In this document: piece after piece, positions 1 to 10,217 of the stretch | Position numbering within the stretch: the first letter of the stretch is position 1 | Layout of the letters: each line of letters starts with the position of its first letter | Program-made: the position numbers and the translations under genes | The notes under the pieces: generated by a model | What the model saw: only the letters and a program-made list of their open reading frames with translations | The model's database searches: none | What the model was told of the DNA's origin: nothing | Source: Marilutibacter aestuarii | Lineage (GTDB): Bacteria > Pseudomonadota > Gammaproteobacteria > Xanthomonadales > Xanthomonadaceae | DNA: 60,239 bases | NCBI RefSeq assembly: GCF_006546775.1 | Contig: NZ_VICE01000149.1 | Span: 1 to 60,239 of the forward strand | Direction of reading: 5' to 3'

Positions 1-339
1 GAAGCCGCGGTCGGCGGCGCTGGGTCGGGAGCTGACCAGCACGACGCGGGCCCCGACGCGGCGCGCGGCGTCGAGCGCGGCCACGCGCGTGTTGCCGTCG
101 AAGACCACCACCGCCGGTCGCAGCGTCGCGATCGCCGCGACCACCTCGGTGACCGCGCGCGTCGGCGAAGCCGTGAGTCCTGTCGTCGGCCAGGGCAGCG
201 GCGCACTGCCCACGGCCAGCAAGAAGTGCGGCTCGATGCCGGGCCGGGCAGCCACCAGCGCATCGGCGAGCAATCGACAGCGTTGCACCTCGCCACTGCC
301 GGCGCCGCCGGAGACCGGGACGAACAGGATTCGCGTCAT
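1..339 (-). CDS. Glycosyltransferase-like protein, N-terminal part (partial)
   Basis: The frame runs off the left edge of the window, leaving the first 113 residues. It begins MTRILFVPVSGGAGSGEVQR, a beta strand followed by a glycine-rich turn, as in the N-terminal Rossmann half of GT-B glycosyltransferases. A later VVVFDGNTRVAALDAARRVG stretch looks like a second strand-turn-helix. The ATG at 337-339 is the first in frame. The gene is divergent from the glycosyltransferase-like gene at 441, so both may serve surface polysaccharide synthesis. Family and substrate cannot be fixed from this fragment. Confidence 0.6.
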   Translation of the reverse strand, partial: MTRILFVPVSGGAGSGEVQRCRLLADALVAARPGIEPHFLLAVGSAPLPWPTTGLTASPTRAVTEVVAAIATLRPAVVVFDGNTRVAALDAARRVGARVVLVSSRPSAADRGF

Positions 340-440
340 GGCGTCGTGGGCATCGATAAGATGTCGGGCGTGCATCGCGCCGAAGGCGCCGTGGACGCCA
401 TGGTGCCCGCCCCGCACGCCGACTGGAAGAGACACGCCCC

Positions 441-1430
441 ATGCCCCCCATGCGCACCACGTTCTACCTGGCGGTCGACGACGCGGAGATCGCGCGCTGG
501 CGGGCGCTCGATCCCGACCGCGAACCGCACCGGCTGGTGCTGGGAGAGCACTACTGGATCGTCCTGAGCTACCTGCGCCTGCGCGATGCGGGCGCCGACG
601 TCGCGCTCGACAACCGCATGCCCGCCGAGGGGCCGGTCCTCTTCTACGCCGGCGACAAGCGTCGGGCATGGGACGCCTGCCGCCGCGCCGGCAGCCGCGC
701 CCTGCTGGTATCGGTGCGCAGCGATCGCCACCCGGTCGGTTTCGCCGACGTGGAAGTGGTGCAGAACGCCTCGTCGGCCGATGGCCGCCATGCCTTCCAC
801 GTGCCGCACTGGCCGCAACCGGGCCTGGTCGTGCGCGACCCCGGCCGTGGCGACCGGCCGCGCACGATCCTGTACCCGGGCACGCCCCAGAACCTGCACC
901 CGGGCTTCCGCGACGGGGCCTGGCAGGACTTCCTCGCCGCCCGTGGCCTGCACATGCGAAGCCACGCGCCGGACGGCGACGTGCCGCCCGCGTACCAGGA
1001 CCTGGCCACGGTGGACCTGATGCTGGCGGCGCGGCCCAGCGGCGCCCGGCTGGTGCGCAACAAGCCGGCCTGGAAGCTCTTCAACGCCTGGCTGGCCGGC
1101 GTGCCCGCCCTGCTGGGCCCGGAGTCGGGGTACCGCGAGCTGCGCGAGGGACCGCTGGACTTCATCGAGGTCGACGGGCCGGCCGCGGCGATGGCGGCGA
1201 TCGACCGCCTGCTCGCGGACCCCGCGCTGTACGCCGCCATGGCCGACAACGGCCGGCGGCGCGGCGAGGCCTTCTCCAACGAGGCGACGGTCGCGCGGTG
1301 GCGTCGGCTCATCGACGAGGTGCTGCTGCCGCGGGCGCGCGAGCAGCAGGCGCATCCGACCGCGGCCTGGCGAAGGCAGTGCCGCGACCTCGGCGCGCGC
1401 CTGCGCCGGATGGTGCAGGGCAAGGGCTGA
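441..1430 (+). CDS. Hypothetical glycosyltransferase-like protein
   Basis: This 329-residue soluble protein has no signal peptide. The C-terminal half carries an LVRNKPAWKLFNAWLAGVPA segment followed by GPESGYRELREG, resembling the sugar-nucleotide binding region of GT-B glycosyltransferases, where a conserved glycine/glutamate loop contacts the donor. The last 50 residues (ATVARWRRLIDEVLLPRARE) form the usual terminal helices. The ATG at 441 follows a weak GAAGAGA; the ATG at 450 (MRTTFYL) is an equally good start. It is divergent from the truncated gene at 1-339. The fold is inferred from pattern only and the substrate is unknown. Confidence 0.55.
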   Translation: MPPMRTTFYLAVDDAEIARWRALDPDREPHRLVLGEHYWIVLSYLRLRDAGADVALDNRMPAEGPVLFYAGDKRRAWDACRRAGSRALLVSVRSDRHPVGFADVEVVQNASSADGRHAFHVPHWPQPGLVVRDPGRGDRPRTILYPGTPQNLHPGFRDGAWQDFLAARGLHMRSHAPDGDVPPAYQDLATVDLMLAARPSGARLVRNKPAWKLFNAWLAGVPALLGPESGYRELREGPLDFIEVDGPAAAMAAIDRLLADPALYAAMADNGRRRGEAFSNEATVARWRRLIDEVLLPRAREQQAHPTAAWRRQCRDLGARLRRMVQGKG

Positions 1431-1464
1431 CGCCGGCGCGCGCGCCCGGGGCGCGGCGTCGCCG

Positions 1465-3012
1465 TCACCAGCGCAATGGACGTCGCGACAGGCTTTCGGC
1501 GAGGCGGTCGTAGAGTGCGCGGGCCTGGGTGTCGGGCAGGAAACGGATGCGCAGCGGCGGCCCCAGCGCGTTCGCCCCCGCGGTGTCGAGGAACAGCGTG
1601 GTGCTGCCCAGCCAGCGATCCAGCGGCGAGCGGCCCAGGCGCAGCGCCTGCAGTTTGTCGATCTCGGCGAAGCGCCAGTGGCGCGACCACCAGCCCTCGC
1701 GCACGGCGACCAGCTCGTCGCCCAGCGCGAAGGCCATGCAGCGGGCATGCTTGCGCGCCTTGAACGCCGACCACGGCAGCCACAGCAGCAGCCACAGGCC
1801 GGGCGCGCCGAAGCGCAGGTACAGCAGCGCGGTGATCGCACCGGTGACCAGCGCCCCCGGCAGGAAGATCCGCCACCAGACCGCCTTGGGCAGCGGTTGC
1901 CAGTCCAGGCCGGTCCACGCCGCGTGCGGCAGCAGGCGGTCGACCAGGTCGTCGCAGGCCGCGGGCGTCGCGACCGGCGCGAGCTCGCGAAGCGCGCGCT
2001 GCTGCTGCGCGTGCTGCGACACCGCGATGTCCACGTCCAGGCTGCGGCGCCGGAACAGGCGGTGCAGCACGGTCTCGGTCAGCGTCCAGGCCTGGATGCG
2101 GCGGCGCGAGGCGCTGGTGCGCCAGCGCCCGAGCAGGCCGCGCTCGACGGTCAGGCGGCGGCCGTGGCCGGTCAGCGTGAAGCCGTGGAACTGGAGCAGG
2201 GCGAGCACCACCGAGAGCAGGCGGACCAGGGCCAGCAGCACCAGCAGCAATGCGATCGCACCGATCGCGTATTCGCTGGTGCCGTAGCTGTGGTCGCCGG
2301 CCCAGCCGACCGCTTGCCTGACGCCCTGCTCGGCGTAGTCCTCGACGATGTCGCCGCCGCCGAACTGGAACAGCGCCGCCACCGATGCCGCGACCACCAC
2401 CATGCCCCGGTTGGAGATCAGGCCCAGGCGCACCACTTCGCCGGTCGGCAGATACAGCAGCGGCTCGGCCTCGTCGCGGACCGCGCCGTCGGCAGGCGCG
2501 TCGCCGGCGTGGGCGCGGCGACGCACCAGTGCCTCCAGCGCCAGCGCCTTGTCCAGCTTGAGCACGCGCATCTCGGCCTCGGGCTTCTGGCCGCCGGCCG
2601 ACTCCAGCCGCACCTCGGCCACCCCGAACACCCGGTGCAGGAGGTTCTGCTGCAGGGCGACATTGTGGATGCGCGCGAACGGGATGACCCGCAGGCTGCG
2701 CTCGAGCAGCCCGCTGCGGATCACCAGCGCATCGCCGAGCACGCCATAGCGGTAGGTGAAGTATTGCCAAAGCGACACCAGCACCAGGGCGCCGACGCCG
2801 ACCAGGCCCCACAGTTCGTACATGTTGTCGCCACGGCGGCCGGCGACCAGCACCACCAGCAGCGGGATGATGAAGGACTTGACTTGCTGCACCAGCACGA
2901 ACAGCCAGGACATCGGGTGCAGGCGGTGGTCCGCGTCTTCGGCGGAAACGCCGGCGGGCGGGCCGTCCGGCGCCCGCGTCGCGTCGGGCAGCGGGGGCGG
3001 CTCAGTCGTCAT
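1465..3012 (-). CDS. YdbT-like membrane protein with bacterial PH domains
   Basis: This protein of about 515 residues starts at MTTEPPPLPD. A frame extends 18 codons further upstream, but the ATG at 3012 overlaps the end of the preceding gene by 11 bp and fits coupled translation. Hydrophobic segments near residues 35-75 and again mid-protein anchor it in the inner membrane. Between them lie repeats of the YRYGVLGDALVIRSGLLERS / RIHNVALQQNL type, the signature of the bPH2 domain (DUF304/YdbT), here three times. YdbS/YdbT pairs are conserved in bacteria without a firmly known role; envelope stress has been suggested. It is co-transcribed with the small YdbS-like gene at 3002-3514. Confidence 0.8.
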   Translation of the reverse strand: MTTEPPPLPDATRAPDGPPAGVSAEDADHRLHPMSWLFVLVQQVKSFIIPLLVVLVAGRRGDNMYELWGLVGVGALVLVSLWQYFTYRYGVLGDALVIRSGLLERSLRVIPFARIHNVALQQNLLHRVFGVAEVRLESAGGQKPEAEMRVLKLDKALALEALVRRRAHAGDAPADGAVRDEAEPLLYLPTGEVVRLGLISNRGMVVVAASVAALFQFGGGDIVEDYAEQGVRQAVGWAGDHSYGTSEYAIGAIALLLVLLALVRLLSVVLALLQFHGFTLTGHGRRLTVERGLLGRWRTSASRRRIQAWTLTETVLHRLFRRRSLDVDIAVSQHAQQQRALRELAPVATPAACDDLVDRLLPHAAWTGLDWQPLPKAVWWRIFLPGALVTGAITALLYLRFGAPGLWLLLWLPWSAFKARKHARCMAFALGDELVAVREGWWSRHWRFAEIDKLQALRLGRSPLDRWLGSTTLFLDTAGANALGPPLRIRFLPDTQARALYDRLAESLSRRPLRW

Positions 3013-3514
3013 CGCGATCGATCTGTCGGCCAAGCTGCTCGCGCAGGTGCTCGGCGTCGCCGGCATCCAGGTTGGGCACGGCGACCGCGCTGTTGGCGGT
3101 GCCCGCGGTGTGCACGACGAGGGTGGCCAGGTCGCGGCGACGCTGCAGCGGCCCGCGCTTGACGTCCAGGTGCTGCACCCGGGTCAGGGGCACGCGCGTC
3201 TCGCGGTGCCACAGGCGCCCGCGGCGGACGGCCAGCCCGTGCGCATCGAGCAGCCAGCGCGTGTGGCTGTACTGCTTGGCGCCCAGCCAGGTGCCCAGCC
3301 CGCCGGCCAGCAGCGCCAGCGCGACCGCGCCGATCGCCACCAGCAGGGCCCGGTCGGTGTCCTCGAACACCGTGCCCAGGACCAGGCCCAGCCCCGCGCC
3401 GGCCGCGGTGCCGAGCACCAGCATCGGCAGGCCGCCGGCCAATAGGAACAGTGCACGGCTGCGCTCGGGCAGGGCCTGCCAGGCGACCTCGGAAGCGGGA
3501 ACGGCGTCGTTCAT
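3002..3514 (-). CDS. YdbS-like PH domain membrane protein
   Basis: This is a 170-residue protein with two transmembrane helices (about residues 22-45 and 57-78) followed by one bPH2 domain. The domain carries the characteristic YSHTRWLLDAHGLAVRRGRL and RVPLTRVQHLDVKRGPLQRR motifs, the latter reading 'R-hydrophobic-x-R-Q-x-L-x-x-x-GP' as in the YdbS family. It lies just upstream of its usual partner, the larger YdbT-like protein, and overlaps it by 11 bp. Its ATG overlaps the stop of the gene at 3511 by 4 bp (ATGA). All three genes are therefore probably one translationally coupled operon. Confidence 0.85.
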   Translation of the reverse strand: MNDAVPASEVAWQALPERSRALFLLAGGLPMLVLGTAAGAGLGLVLGTVFEDTDRALLVAIGAVALALLAGGLGTWLGAKQYSHTRWLLDAHGLAVRRGRLWHRETRVPLTRVQHLDVKRGPLQRRRDLATLVVHTAGTANSAVAVPNLDAGDAEHLREQLGRQIDRDDD

Positions 3515-4953
3515 CGGGCGGCCCGCTCATAGACGCTGTAGTCCTGCACGAAGTCCTTGCCACGCGCATACAGGGCCTCTCGCGCGCGCATCTCCTCCAG
3601 GTCGGCGCCGGCATCGTCGGGCATCCCCGCGACGGCGCGTGCCTGGAAGTCGGCGGCCGCCTGGAACTCGCCATTGGCGGCGAAGGTCGCCGCCACGGTG
3701 TCCAGCTCGAAGGGGGAAAGCGCGTCCGCGTTCTCCACCAGGTGCTGGGCCAGGGCCATCGCGCGCGCGGGATCGCGTTGCGCGGGAATCGGGCAGGCCG
3801 CCAGGAACCACACGCGCTCGTTGCGCGCATATTCCAGCCCGGCGTCCTCGGCCCGCGCCAGCCACGACTCCGCTTCCACGCAATCGCGCGCCTGCCCCGC
3901 GGCGCCGTTGAAGATGAGGTTGCCGGTCACCGACATCGCTTCCGCATCGCCGGCATTGGCGGCCAGCCGGGCATGGCGGGCGAGCCTGCGCAGGTAGTGT
4001 TCGGTCGGCACTTCGCCGGGCTTGGGCGCGGCGTCACCGGTGAGGGCCTCCACCAGCAGGCTCGAGGCGCGGACGTTGCCCGCGGCACTGGCCTCTTCCA
4101 TCAGCTGCATGCCGCGCGCGGTGTCCTGGGGCGCCAGCTCGGGGAACCTCCCGCTGTATATGATCGCGCCCAGCACCATCATCGCCAGGTCTTCGCCGGA
4201 TTCGGCCTTGCGCTCCAGCGCCCCGATCCGGGTCTTCATGTGCGCGTCGTAGTCCGGCCAGCGTTCGTTCAGGCGCGTGCGCGCCGCACGGTCGTCACGC
4301 AGGGGCTGGTCGAGCAGGGCCAGGCTGGGGGGCGTGTCGGTGTCCAGCATGTCGGCGAGAAACGCCGCCACGACGTCGTCCTCCTCCAGTCCGTTGCTGC
4401 GCACGGCCTGGTTGGCCATCGCCGAGTCGTTGAGCACCAGGCTCTCGTCGCGGACCTTCCATGCGCCATCGATCCGCACCAGCTCGGGGCCGAAGTGATA
4501 GTTGCCGCTGGGCGGCGCCAACTCGCCGATCGCAAGGTCGGGCGTGACCAGGGTGACGTGGGCCAGCGCCAGCGGGGGCTGGCCTTCTTCGCGCGCGGCA
4601 ATGCCGCAGACGCCGGCCTCGATGCACGCGCGGGCCACCGCTTCCCCGTCCATGGCGTCCAGCGCCGCGGGCGCGTAGCGCGCGCGGAACAGGTAGACCT
4701 CGATGCGCTTGGTCAGCGGCAGGCGCTTCACCTGGTGGGCGGACGCGTAGAGGGCCGCGTCGCGCACGAACGCATATTCGGCGATGCTCGACGGCGCGAG
4801 CCACCGCGCCGCGTCCGGGTCGTCGGCGCTGCTGGCGGCCACGTAGGCATCCCATGCCTGGCTCACCGCGTTCATCGCGTCCAGGTCGTCCTTGGCCGGG
4901 GCGTTGCCCCAGGCGAGCGCCAGCATGACGCCCAGTGTCCATCGATATGCCAT
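3511..4953 (-). CDS. Exported hypothetical protein with Sel1/TPR-like repeats
   Basis: This 480-residue protein begins MAYRWTLGVMLALAWGNAPA, a signal peptide with likely cleavage after APA, so it should be periplasmic. Residues 25-230 form an alpha/beta domain I do not recognise, including a DGAWKVRDESLVLND stretch reminiscent of SnoaL/DUF-type domains. From about residue 240 the protein is helical with Sel1-like repeats (GNVRASSLLVEALTGDA, GDAEAMSVTGNLIFNGAAGQ), a scaffold fold for protein contacts. It is the first gene of the operon with the two PH-domain proteins. No catalytic motif is evident, and function is unknown. Confidence 0.7.
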   Translation of the reverse strand: MAYRWTLGVMLALAWGNAPAKDDLDAMNAVSQAWDAYVAASSADDPDAARWLAPSSIAEYAFVRDAALYASAHQVKRLPLTKRIEVYLFRARYAPAALDAMDGEAVARACIEAGVCGIAAREEGQPPLALAHVTLVTPDLAIGELAPPSGNYHFGPELVRIDGAWKVRDESLVLNDSAMANQAVRSNGLEEDDVVAAFLADMLDTDTPPSLALLDQPLRDDRAARTRLNERWPDYDAHMKTRIGALERKAESGEDLAMMVLGAIIYSGRFPELAPQDTARGMQLMEEASAAGNVRASSLLVEALTGDAAPKPGEVPTEHYLRRLARHARLAANAGDAEAMSVTGNLIFNGAAGQARDCVEAESWLARAEDAGLEYARNERVWFLAACPIPAQRDPARAMALAQHLVENADALSPFELDTVAATFAANGEFQAAADFQARAVAGMPDDAGADLEEMRAREALYARGKDFVQDYSVYERAAR

Positions 4954-5025
4954 GTCCCTTCGTTCCCCCTTGTTTCCGCCGGTCAGTGTGGCTTCGCCGG
5001 CCCGCGTGCGGCGCCGGACCCGGTG

Positions 5026-5952
5026 TCAGGACGCGGCATACGGATTGCACTCGCCCGAGCCCTCGGGCCTGAGGGTATAGCGTTTGTACGTCCACTGGTA
5101 TTGGGCCGGGTCGCGCCGCGCGATGTGTTCCACGGCCTGGTTGAGCGCGGCCACCGCGACCTTCGGGTCGGGGTCGGCGATCGCCGCCGGCGCGGCTTCC
5201 ACGTGCAGGGCGAAGCCCGGCGCGCCGGCATGGGTGTCGATGCGCTCGCACCAGGCGAACAGCACGGTCGCGCCGGTGCGCTGGGCGAGGCGGCCGACCA
5301 GGGTCATGGTGAAGGCCTCCACGCCGAAGAAGGGCGCGAACTCGCCATCGCCGGCCTTGGGCTGCTGGTCGGGCAGGATGCCGACCACGCCGCCGGCGCC
5401 CAGGCGCTTGAACAGCTGGCGGACCGCCGGGCCCTCGGCGCGGATCTGGGTGACACGGTCGGCCGAGGCGCCGCTGGCGGCACGCACGCGGTTGAGGAAG
5501 GCCTCGCCCACGGCCGACTCGGGCGGCCGGTAGAGGATCGCCAGTGGCGTGCGCGCGGCCAGCCACTGGTTGAGCAGCTCCCAGTTGCCGTGGTGCGGCG
5601 CGGCGACGATGACGCCGCGCCCGCTGGCGATCGCGGCGTCGAGCAGGGCGGTGCCGTGCTGCTCGCGGATCAGTTGCAGGTTGTCCTGGTGGGGGCGGGT
5701 CCACAGGCGCAACGTCTCGAGCGCCTGGCGCGCGGTGGTGCGCAGGATCGCGCGATGCCACTGCGCGCGTTCGCCGGCGAGCAGGCCCGGGTAGGCCAGC
5801 TCCAGGTTGCGCCGGGCGACGCGGCTCTCGCGCGCGTCCAGTCGCCGCCACAGGGCCGCCAGGCCGTCGCCGAGCGCCATCAGCCAAGGCCAGGGCAGGC
5901 GGCCCAGCGCGGCGGCGCAGAAGAACAGCAGGCGGGCGAGCAGTTCGGTCAT
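5026..5952 (-). CDS. LpxL/HtrB-type lysophospholipid (lipid A) acyltransferase
   Basis: This 308-residue protein starts MTELLARLLFFCAAALGRLP, giving one N-terminal membrane helix. It contains APHHGNWELLNQWLA near residue 110 (the HxxxxE/D acyltransferase motif), AILYRPPES, and GVVGILPDQQPKAGDGEFAPF, the conserved substrate-pocket motifs of the LpxL/LpxM family (Pfam Lip_A_acyltrans). Members add a secondary acyl chain to Kdo-lipid A or act on lysophospholipids at the inner membrane. The frame continues upstream of 5952, but those 40 codons read as intergenic sequence. It stands alone between the PH-domain operon and divergent dtd. Which acyl acceptor is used cannot be told. Confidence 0.88.
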   Translation of the reverse strand: MTELLARLLFFCAAALGRLPWPWLMALGDGLAALWRRLDARESRVARRNLELAYPGLLAGERAQWHRAILRTTARQALETLRLWTRPHQDNLQLIREQHGTALLDAAIASGRGVIVAAPHHGNWELLNQWLAARTPLAILYRPPESAVGEAFLNRVRAASGASADRVTQIRAEGPAVRQLFKRLGAGGVVGILPDQQPKAGDGEFAPFFGVEAFTMTLVGRLAQRTGATVLFAWCERIDTHAGAPGFALHVEAAPAAIADPDPKVAVAALNQAVEHIARRDPAQYQWTYKRYTLRPEGSGECNPYAAS

Positions 5953-6058
5953 GGCCGGAGTGTAGCCGGCGCGGCCGCCCGCCCGGCGCGGGTGCTTGCC
6001 ATCCCCGCATCCGCCGTTACGCTCTTCCCCATCCCAGACGCCCCATTCCCCATCCCGC

Positions 6059-6499
6059 ATGCTTGCCCTCATCCAGCGCGTCAGCCAGGCCCGGGTCGAA
6101 GTCGACGGCGAGACCGTGGGCGCGATCGGGCCGGGCCTGCTCGCCCTGGTCGGGGTGGAACCCGGAGACGGGCCCGCGCAGGTCGCGAAGATGGCCGACC
6201 GCCTGCTGAACTACCGCGTCTTCGCCGATGCCGACGGGCGGATGAACCTGGGCCTGGCCCAGGCCGGCGGCGGCCTGCTGCTGGTGAGCCAGTTCACCCT
6301 GGCCGCGGACACCCGCAGCGGACTGCGTCCGGGCTTCTCGACCGCCGCCGCGCCGGCCCTGGCTGAACCCCTGTTCAGTGATCTGGTCGCGATTTGTCGA
6401 GAAAAACACCCCAAGGGGGTGGAAACCGGCCGCTTTGGTGCCCATATGAGTGTCAGCCTGGTCAACGACGGCCCGGTCACGTTCCTGTTGAAGGCCTGA
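6059..6499 (+). CDS. dtd: D-aminoacyl-tRNA deacylase
   Basis: This 146-residue protein matches the family length. It opens [20 protein letters not shown], the standard DTD start, carries [20 protein letters not shown] (the SQxT motif) and ends with [20 protein letters not shown], holding the NxGPVT motif. DTD hydrolyses D-amino acids and glycine mischarged onto tRNA, using main-chain chemistry in a dimer interface pocket. The start at 6059 is set by homology; the frame extends further upstream into intergenic sequence. It lies 73 bp upstream of rpoD, on the same strand. Confidence 0.95.
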   Translation: MLALIQRVSQARVEVDGETVGAIGPGLLALVGVEPGDGPAQVAKMADRLLNYRVFADADGRMNLGLAQAGGGLLLVSQFTLAADTRSGLRPGFSTAAAPALAEPLFSDLVAICREKHPKGVETGRFGAHMSVSLVNDGPVTFLLKA

Positions 6500-6521
6500 G
6501 CCGGCAAAACGGCCCCCGGGC

Positions 6522-6530
6522 TGGTATACT
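6522..6530 (+). promoter_or_regulatory. Probable extended -10 promoter for rpoD
   Basis: The sequence TGGTATACT lies about 42 bp before the rpoD start. It combines the TGn extension with a -10 box matching TATAAT at five of six positions. No convincing -35 box sits 16-18 bp upstream, as expected when an extended -10 is used. It is the best housekeeping-type promoter between dtd and rpoD. Confidence 0.5.
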
Positions 6531-6572
6531 GGAGCGTTCACTCCTTCCCAAATTCCAGCGGTGGCGAGCCCT

Positions 6573-8453
<1,881 letters not shown>

Positions 8454-8478
8454 CCCCGCGACCCACGCCGGTCGCACG

Positions 8479-8511
8479 GAAGCCCCGCCAAGCGCGGGGC
8501 TTCTGCTTTTT
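8479..8511 (+). terminator. Rho-independent terminator of rpoD
   Basis: A perfect 10-bp stem (GAAGCCCCGC / GCGGGGCTTC) with a five-base CAAGC loop begins 26 bp after the rpoD stop, and a five-T run follows shortly after it. This is a textbook intrinsic terminator. Confidence 0.9.
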
Positions 8512-8594
8512 GGGGGCCTGGACGCGTGTCATCGTGGAGCCCGCGACGGCTCCGTCGCGTTCCCGGAACAAGAGGCCGCCACCCTCGAAGGCCC

Positions 8595-8683
8595 GTAGGA
8601 TGGGTAGAGCGCAGCGAAACCCATCGTGCGCCGGTGGAACGGACGTCGGTGATGGGTTTCACTTTCGGTTCTACCCATCCTGC
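8595..8683. repeat. 89-nt palindromic repeat, copy 1
   Basis: The left arm starts GTAGGATGGGTAGAGCG and ends GCGAAACCCATC. The right arm is its near reverse complement, starting GATGGGTTTCAC and ending CTACCCATCCTGC. The two arms of about 32 nt enclose a variable centre of about 25 nt. It occurs three times with exactly the same 89-nt length in this intergenic block, so it is a dispersed palindromic element rather than chance structure. Confidence 0.85.
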
Positions 8684-8724
8684 GGTTCTGCGTCGCGTCC
8701 CCGGAACAAGCTGCCGCCACCTTC

Positions 8725-8813
8725 GTAGGATGGGTAGAGCGCAGCGAAACCCATCGTTCGCGGGTTGGGCCGGGCGACGACGATGGGTTTCACCTTCGGT
8801 TCTACCCATCCGA
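8725..8813. repeat. 89-nt palindromic repeat, copy 2
   Basis: This has the same arms as the copy at 8595, with a different central sequence. The stretch before it (GTCGCGTCCCCGGAACAAG, 8692-8710) repeats the one before copy 1 (8553 onward), so the flanks were duplicated together with the palindrome, giving a period of about 130 nt. Confidence 0.85.
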
Positions 8814-8840
8814 CGGTTCTACGTCGCGCCCCCGGAACCA

Positions 8841-8860
8841 TCGGTTCTACCCATCCTACG
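8841..8860. repeat. Partial copy (right arm) of the 89-nt repeat
   Basis: TCGGTTCTACCCATCCTACG matches the right arm of the full copies. The left arm is missing, and CCCGGAACCA precedes it, so this looks like a deletion derivative of a third tandem unit. Confidence 0.75.
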
Positions 8861-8922
8861 GTTCTGTCGCATGATCCTTCGGTCACCCCGACGGCCGCCG
8901 TCTCGTGCGAGTCCCCGAAAGC

Positions 8923-9131
8923 CGTCATCCCAGCGAACGCTGGGATCCAGCTCTTGTTTCACCAGTCAGACGGCCGCCGGCGTCCAAGCGTTCTTGATCG
9001 CACGAATGGATGGGTCGCAGGCTACGGTCCTTCGCTCCCCGGCCCAGCGCAGCGCGCTGGGCGTTCGGCATGACAGCGCGGCACTGCCGCGCAAGCAGCC
9101 TTGCCTCACCCCAGCGTTCGCTGGGATGACG
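8923..9131. repeat. 209-bp element bounded by 22-bp inverted palindromic repeats
   Basis: The left end CGTCATCCCAGCGAACGCTGGG (first bases at 8923) recurs in reverse orientation at 9110-9131. Each end is itself a palindrome (CCCAGCG-AA-CGCTGGG). The 165-bp interior has no plausible gene. CGTCATCCC-type palindromes are common dispersed repeats in this bacterial group, and a pair facing each other like this resembles a BIME- or MITE-type unit. No target-site duplication is obvious. Confidence 0.7.
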
Positions 9132-9151
9132 GGCGTGGTGCGTCGCCACTC

Positions 9152-9240
9152 GTAGGATGGGTAAAGCGCAGCGAAACCCATCTTCCGCGCATCGAACGGG
9201 CGACGTTGATGGGTTTCACCTTCGGTTCTACCCATCCTGC
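9152..9240. repeat. 89-nt palindromic repeat, copy 3
   Basis: This is the same 89-nt unit as at 8595 and 8725, with a single change in the left arm (GTAAAGCG instead of GTAGAGCG) and a new centre. It ends about 30 bp before the stop of the minus-strand L,D-transpeptidase gene, so its hairpin could act at the 3' end of that transcript. Confidence 0.85.
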
Positions 9241-9270
9241 GGTTCTGTGGCGGCGCGGCGGCCGAGGGCG

Positions 9271-10017
9271 CTATCGGGAGCTGCGCGCCGTTGCGTTGCC
9301 GCCGCCGGCATGGGCCACCGGCTGGGTGGGGGCGTCCGTCGCCGGGCAACTGAAGAGGTGCGAGGCGTGCAGCCACTTCGGATCGGGGTAATAGGCGAAC
9401 AGGTATTGGCCACCCTTGATGTCGTCGATCAGGGTGCGGGCGATGTCCGGTCGCACGGCCGGGCAGCCCCAGCTGCGGCCGAGCCGGCCCATCTGCCGGA
9501 TCGTGCCCTGGCTGACGTAGGGTGCGCCGTGCATGACGATGGCGCGTTCGCGGGCGCGGTCGTTGAAGCCCGGCTCCAGGCCGTCCAACCGCAGCGAATA
9601 CCCGTTCTTGCCGACATAGGTCTCGCTGGTGCGGAACATGCCGATGCTGCTCTGGTGGCTGCCGGGCCGGTTCGAGAATGCGGTGGTGCGGTTGTCGCCC
9701 GAGCCCTGGCCGTGGGCGACATAGTCGACCAGCATCAGGCGGCGCGCGGCCAGGTCGAAGACCCACATGCGGGGTTCGGTGGACGGTAGCGAGTAGTCGA
9801 TCACCGCCAGCCGCTCGGGCCGCGCCTGCTCGGGGTGCAGGCGCTGGGCGCACTCGAGCGAGCGGGCGGCCAGGGTCAGCATGCCCGGGTCGGCGTCGGG
9901 GGCGGCACGGGTGAGTGCGGCGGAGAGGCTGGCCTCGGCGGGCGGCTGGGCGAAGGCCGCGGGGGCCAGGGCCAGCAGGCCCAGCAAGGGCAGGCAACGG
10001 GGCGTCGATCGCGTCAT
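9271..10017 (-). CDS. Exported murein L,D-transpeptidase catalytic domain protein
   Basis: This 248-residue protein has a signal peptide (MTRSTPRCLPLLGLLALAPAAFA). The core DYSLPSTEPRMWVFDL, AHGQGSGDN, HGAPYVSQGTIRQMGRLGRS and WGCPAVRPD corresponds to the 'murein L,D-transpeptidase catalytic domain' family; the His of HGAPY and the Cys of WGCPAV would be the catalytic pair. It would act on peptidoglycan in the periplasm. It sits 200 bp downstream of another L,D-transpeptidase of a different family on the same strand, with no overlap. The exact reaction (cross-linking or Lpp-type attachment) is not visible. Confidence 0.85.
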   Translation of the reverse strand: MTRSTPRCLPLLGLLALAPAAFAQPPAEASLSAALTRAAPDADPGMLTLAARSLECAQRLHPEQARPERLAVIDYSLPSTEPRMWVFDLAARRLMLVDYVAHGQGSGDNRTTAFSNRPGSHQSSIGMFRTSETYVGKNGYSLRLDGLEPGFNDRARERAIVMHGAPYVSQGTIRQMGRLGRSWGCPAVRPDIARTLIDDIKGGQYLFAYYPDPKWLHASHLFSCPATDAPTQPVAHAGGGNATARSSR

Positions 10018-10217
10018 CGGCGGATTCCTGTGAGGGGGCGGACGGCCCGGGGGCCGTGCGCCGCCCCTGGTTCGCCCGCCGAGCGGGACCGGGCCGGACG
10101 GCGCGTCAAGTCCTTCACATTACCTGCACAGCCCGGGACCAGGCCTGAATATCGGCCCGGAATGCCCCGGAGGACGCCTTCACAACCGGTCTGCGTTCAG
10201 CAAACCCGGCATCCGCG

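Noticed and set aside
3451-6366. Very long plus-strand open frame opposite several minus-strand genes
   Set aside because: It runs across and beyond several good genes, has no family pattern and arises from GC-rich third positions on the other strand. The same holds for long frames at 644-2812, 1678-3162, 48972-50435 and 58116-59819.
8595-9240. CRISPR array
   Set aside because: Repeat units are 89-nt palindromes with irregular spacing, and no cas genes are near. No regular short repeat-spacer pattern was seen anywhere in the window.
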